A stretch of DNA of 17,820 nt from JBIKLM01 sp044375105. Its GTDB lineage: Bacteria > Planctomycetota > UBA1135 > GCA-002686595. Made by a program: the position numbers and the translations under genes. A model generated the notes under the pieces. That model saw only the letters and a list, made by a program, of their open reading frames with translations, was not told the DNA's origin and made no database searches. The stretch lies in the NCBI GenBank assembly GCA_044375105.1, contig JBILNK010000085.1, forward strand, positions 1 through 17,820. Reading direction: 5' to 3'. This document shows positions 15,090-17,820 of this stretch, in pieces; the first letter of the stretch is position 1; each line of letters opens with the position of its first letter.

Positions 15090-16691
15090 ATGCCGACTGC
15101 CCTGACGTCTCGATGCCTCCGCGCTGTCTTTCGGTCCCAGGTCGTCGCCGCCCTGGGTGGCCTGCTGGCCGGCGGTGGGGAATTCGCTTGCGGCCAAGCC
15201 GCGGCGCTGCAGGAGCAGCGCGGTGGGAACGCCGCCGATGCGGAGCAGCGCGTGCGGGAGCTCGGGGCGGAGCTGCTGGCGAGCGAGGTGTACCCGGGTT
15301 TCGTGGTGGGTTGGATCACGCCGGAGGAGCGGGGGGCGATCGGGTTCGGGGTTCTCGGCGTGCTCGATCCGCGGGCGCCGGATGGCGGCACCCTGTTCGA
15401 GATCGGCTCGGTGACCAAGGTCTTCACGGGGCTGCTGCTGGCGGATGCGGTCGTGCGCGGCGAGTTGGCCCTGGACGATCCGTTGGCCAGCCGGCTGCCG
15501 GAGGGCTGGAGCGTGCCGGCGTTCGTGGGGCCCGCCGCGGGCGAGCCGAGCCCCGGGGCGCCCTCCGGTGCGGGCGGGTCTACGGGGTCCGGTGGCCCGA
15601 CCGGCGCCGCACAGGCCGAGCCGATCCGGCTCTGGCATCTGGCCACGCACACCTCGGGGCTGCCGCGGCTGCCGCCCGGGATCTTGTCTGCGGATCCAGC
15701 CGATCCCTACGCCGCTTTCGCGGCGGCCGACCTCCAGGCGGCCCTTGCGGGCCTCAGCCTGCGGCGCGCCCCCGGCAGCGCCTACGCCTACAGCAATCTG
15801 GGCGCCGGGCTGCTGGGCTTCTGTTTGGCGGGGGATGCGGCTGCCCTGGATCGACGCTTCGGCGAGCGCCTGTTCGGACCCCTCGGCATGGGGGACACGC
15901 GCATCCGGCTCGAGGAAGCGCAGCTGCGGCGGCTGGCCCAGCCCCACGGCGAAGGCGGCCGGGCCGGCAGCCGCTGGGGCTTCGAGGCCCTGGCGGGCGC
16001 GGGCGCGCTCCATTCGAGCGTCGACGATCTGCTGCGCTTTGCGGCGATCGAGCTCGGGCTGGCGTCGGCCGATCCAAGCTCGCCGGGCGCCGCGGAGGGC
16101 CTGCCCGCGACCCTGAAGGCGACGCTCGAATCGGCCTGCCGCGAACGCTGGAGGAGTCCGAAGGGCGACCTGGCCATGGGCCTTGGCTGGCATCTCGAGC
16201 CCGAGAGCGGCGTGCGCTGGCACAACGGCCAGACCGGCGGCTACCACTCCTATCTGGCCATCGATCCGGCCCGGAGCCATGGGGTGGTCGTGCTGGCCAA
16301 CGCGGGCGCGGGGCAGGCCGATGCGCTCGGCGCGCGCCTGCGCGCGCTGCTCGCGGGCGAAGCGGTGCCGGGGCTCGGCCTGCGCGCCCCGGTGGCCCTC
16401 GAACCCGCGGCCCTCGAGCCCCTGGTGGGGGAGTATTCCGCCGGATTCCTGCAGCGCCGACGGGTTTTCCGCGAAGGCCCACGCCTGTTCCTGGCCGAGA
16501 CCGGGGCCGAGCCCGTGCGCCTCTATCCCCTGTCGCCGACGCGCTTTTTCGCCGGCGGCGACGAGCGCGAGTTCGAATTCGAGTTCGAAGGCGACGCTGG
16601 CTCGGGCCCTGCCTCGGCCCTGGTCGCGCTGCGCGGCGAACGCCGCGAGCGGGCCAAGCGGATCGTGCCCAAGCCCGCCGAGACCGAGTGA
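15090..16691 (+). CDS. Exported serine beta-lactamase-like hydrolase (class C/AmpH fold)
   Basis: A 533-residue protein of the serine beta-lactamase/DD-peptidase superfamily. The nucleophile motif is FEIGSVTK (Ser107, Lys110), the second motif YSN (234-236) in AYAYSNLGAG, and the third HNGQTGG (378-384) replaces KTG, as in many AmpH/esterase-like members. LWHLATHTSGLPRLP (181-195) is also typical. The N-terminus has basic residues and a moderately hydrophobic stretch (VVAALGGLLAGGG), a weak signal peptide. A Gly/Pro/Ser-rich insert at about 147-178 interrupts the domain. Residues about 440-533 form a separate beta-rich tail (PLVGEYSAGF, EFEFEFEGD) like the C-terminal domains of this family. 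Substrate is unknown: peptidoglycan peptide, ester or beta-lactam are all possible. ATG 15090 has no clear ribosome-binding site. It is transcribed divergently from hipBA. Confidence 0.87.
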   Translation: MPTALTSRCLRAVFRSQVVAALGGLLAGGGEFACGQAAALQEQRGGNAADAEQRVRELGAELLASEVYPGFVVGWITPEERGAIGFGVLGVLDPRAPDGGTLFEIGSVTKVFTGLLLADAVVRGELALDDPLASRLPEGWSVPAFVGPAAGEPSPGAPSGAGGSTGSGGPTGAAQAEPIRLWHLATHTSGLPRLPPGILSADPADPYAAFAAADLQAALAGLSLRRAPGSAYAYSNLGAGLLGFCLAGDAAALDRRFGERLFGPLGMGDTRIRLEEAQLRRLAQPHGEGGRAGSRWGFEALAGAGALHSSVDDLLRFAAIELGLASADPSSPGAAEGLPATLKATLESACRERWRSPKGDLAMGLGWHLEPESGVRWHNGQTGGYHSYLAIDPARSHGVVVLANAGAGQADALGARLRALLAGEAVPGLGLRAPVALEPAALEPLVGEYSAGFLQRRRVFREGPRLFLAETGAEPVRLYPLSPTRFFAGGDEREFEFEFEGDAGSGPASALVALRGERRERAKRIVPKPAETE

Positions 16692-16733
16692 GCGGGTGCC
16701 GAGCGAGCCGGGGCCGAGAGGTCCGCGAAGCGT

Positions 16734-16763
16734 GAGCCCGCTGCTCGGGGAGCCGGCGGGCTC
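16734..16763. terminator. Two-stage hairpin after the hydrolase gene
   Basis: GAGCCCGC (16734-16741) pairs with GCGGGCTC (16756-16763). Inside it, GCTC (16743-16746) pairs with GAGC (16750-16753) around a GGG loop. It lies 42 bases after the hydrolase stop, in the gap between convergent genes. No T-run is present. Confidence 0.45.
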
Positions 16764-16801
16764 GGCGTCGCACGCGCGCCTCGGGCAGCTGCGCCCGGCA
16801 C

Positions 16802-16821
16802 CGCGGCGGGCAGCCGCCGCG
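16802..16821 (-). terminator. Hairpin directly after the right-edge minus gene
   Basis: CGCGGCGG (16802-16809) and CCGCCGCG (16814-16821) form a perfect 8-bp stem with a 4-base loop. It starts two bases beyond the stop codon of the minus-strand gene ending at 16824, a suitable place for its terminator. Confidence 0.4.
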
Positions 16822-16823
16822 AT

Positions 16824-17820
16824 TCAGGGGGCCTTGCGGTACTCGTAGACCAGTTCGACGCGCTGGCCGAGTTCGACCTCGACCGCGCGCTCTTCGGGGG
16901 CCAGGAAGCCCTCGAGGGACGGCGGCACGATCGTGTAACGGCCGGGCTGGGTCAGCTTGAAGCGCAGCTGGTGGCTTTCCACGTTGCAGCTGGCGGGCAC
17001 GGGCTCGCGATTTTCGGCGCGCAGCACGCGCAGGTCCAGCTCGAAGCCGATCGGCAGGTTCACCCCAGCGCTGGTCAAGCGCAGGATCAGCTCGCCGATC
17101 GGGTGCAGCTCGATGCGCTGCTCGCGCGGCTCGCCGGGTCCGACCGCGAGGCGGTTCAATTGCCGATCGGCGTAGCCCTCGAGCCGCGTGAAGACATCGA
17201 TAGGCCCGCTGGGGGCCTGCAACCGGTAGGCCCGGGCCTGCGCGTCGTAGGCCACATTGTGGAGCATGCCCGAGTCGACTTCCGCTGGGCGCGTGGGGCA
17301 CCAGGAGACGGTCTGTGGCCGCAGCTCGGCGCCGCTGCGGGTGTCGACGAAGCGCAGCAGCAGATCGGCGGGCTCAGGGACCTCGAGCCGCACAGCGGGG
17401 CCGGGCAGGGCGGCCACATCGAGCAGGAACGAGGCCCAGCTCGGCACCACCTGGAGGTGGTAGCGTCCCACCTCGAGGTTCTCGATCGAGAAGGAGGCCG
17501 CGTAGGCCCCCTCGGGCGCGGTCGGCTGCGGTTCCAGCCGGTGCATCTGCATGCCCTGCTGCCCTCGACGCGACCCCCCCAGGGGGACGAGCCAGAGGTT
17601 TCCGTTGGAGCTCGGATCCCAGCCCGGGGGCCAGCGCACGCTGCCCTCGATCCGCCCCAGCACCAGCGCCTCCTGGGCCGGCAGCTCGAGGCGCACGGTG
17701 CTCTCTGCTCCCGCGGAAAGTTCGACCGACTGCACCGCCAGCTGCTCAGGGAACTGGGACCAGGACCCGATCTCGGCGCACACGCTCCAAGGGCCCGGGG
17801 GGAGCTGGCGGAAGTGTTGC
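16824..17820 (-). CDS. Carboxypeptidase-regulatory-like beta-sandwich repeat protein, partial
   Basis: The C-terminal 331 or so residues of a protein whose frame is open to the window edge; its N-terminus lies beyond 17820. I see no catalytic motif. At least three segments have the pattern of carboxypeptidase-regulatory-like (CNA-B-like) beta-sandwiches, a phi-x-L-x-x-G-x-Y/W-x-phi strand followed by V-x-L-x-x-G. They are FRQLPPGPWSVCAEIG with VELSAGAESTVRLELP, FSIENLEVGRYHLQVVP with VRLEVPEP, and FKLTQPGRYTIVPP with VEVELGQRVELVYEYR at the end. Such proteins are usually secreted or surface-attached, and long examples are common in planctomycetes. The GTG at 17783 is an in-frame codon, not a likely start, because the domain pattern continues upstream of it. 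It converges on the hydrolase gene. Function beyond a structural or binding role cannot be given. Confidence 0.75.
   Translation of the reverse strand, partial: QHFRQLPPGPWSVCAEIGSWSQFPEQLAVQSVELSAGAESTVRLELPAQEALVLGRIEGSVRWPPGWDPSSNGNLWLVPLGGSRRGQQGMQMHRLEPQPTAPEGAYAASFSIENLEVGRYHLQVVPSWASFLLDVAALPGPAVRLEVPEPADLLLRFVDTRSGAELRPQTVSWCPTRPAEVDSGMLHNVAYDAQARAYRLQAPSGPIDVFTRLEGYADRQLNRLAVGPGEPREQRIELHPIGELILRLTSAGVNLPIGFELDLRVLRAENREPVPASCNVESHQLRFKLTQPGRYTIVPPSLEGFLAPEERAVEVELGQRVELVYEYRKAP

Noticed and set aside
15754..17301. Antisense frame of 515 codons across the hydrolase gene and the right-edge gene
   Set aside because: Arg/Pro/Ala-rich without motifs. It overlaps the serine hydrolase motifs on the plus strand and the beta-sandwich gene in another frame.

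Overview
This is a very GC-rich (about 70%) bacterial chromosome segment carrying mostly housekeeping genes. I infer a member of the Planctomycetota. The 664-residue exported alpha-alpha-toroid protein at 1118-3112 has the D-[FY]-S-N-x-x-[FY]-A type motif typical of planctomycete toroid proteins. A multi-domain carboxypeptidase-regulatory-like exported protein sits at the right edge, and several starts follow C-rich tracts with no Shine-Dalgarno sequence. The phylum is an inference; no rRNA or marker gene is present to fix it.

Layout. Left block (+ strand, 1-6230): the 3' part of a type I-beta DAHP synthase (shikimate pathway), the exported toroid/Ig-like/discoidin-like protein, triosephosphate isomerase and an OPT-family membrane transporter. 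The gaps are 112-170 bases with GC-rich hairpins, so these are probably separate or loosely coupled transcription units. A Uup-type ABC-F ATPase (8051-6282, - strand) converges on the transporter gene across a short gap holding a perfect 9-bp hairpin.

Central block (+ strand, 8424-13024): a small two-helix membrane protein with SecG-like topology, secG itself, pyrE, and the tight cluster yicC-gmk-coaC-coaB. yicC/gmk and gmk/coaC overlap by ATGA. The usual rpoZ gene is absent between gmk and the CoA genes. The normally fused coaBC is split into two reading frames, and CoaB has a basic, low-complexity N-terminal extension.

Right block (13025-17820): a lower-GC hipBA toxin-antitoxin module on the - strand with a striking AT-rich 16-bp inverted-repeat operator directly before hipB. 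It is followed by a divergently transcribed exported serine beta-lactamase-like hydrolase (+) and the C-terminal part of an exported beta-sandwich repeat protein (-) that runs off the window.

I do not see a clearly new defence or biosynthetic system. The points most worth a second look are the SecG-like gene beside secG, the split coaC/coaB with extended CoaB, the missing rpoZ, the hipBA operator and the toroid-discoidin architecture.
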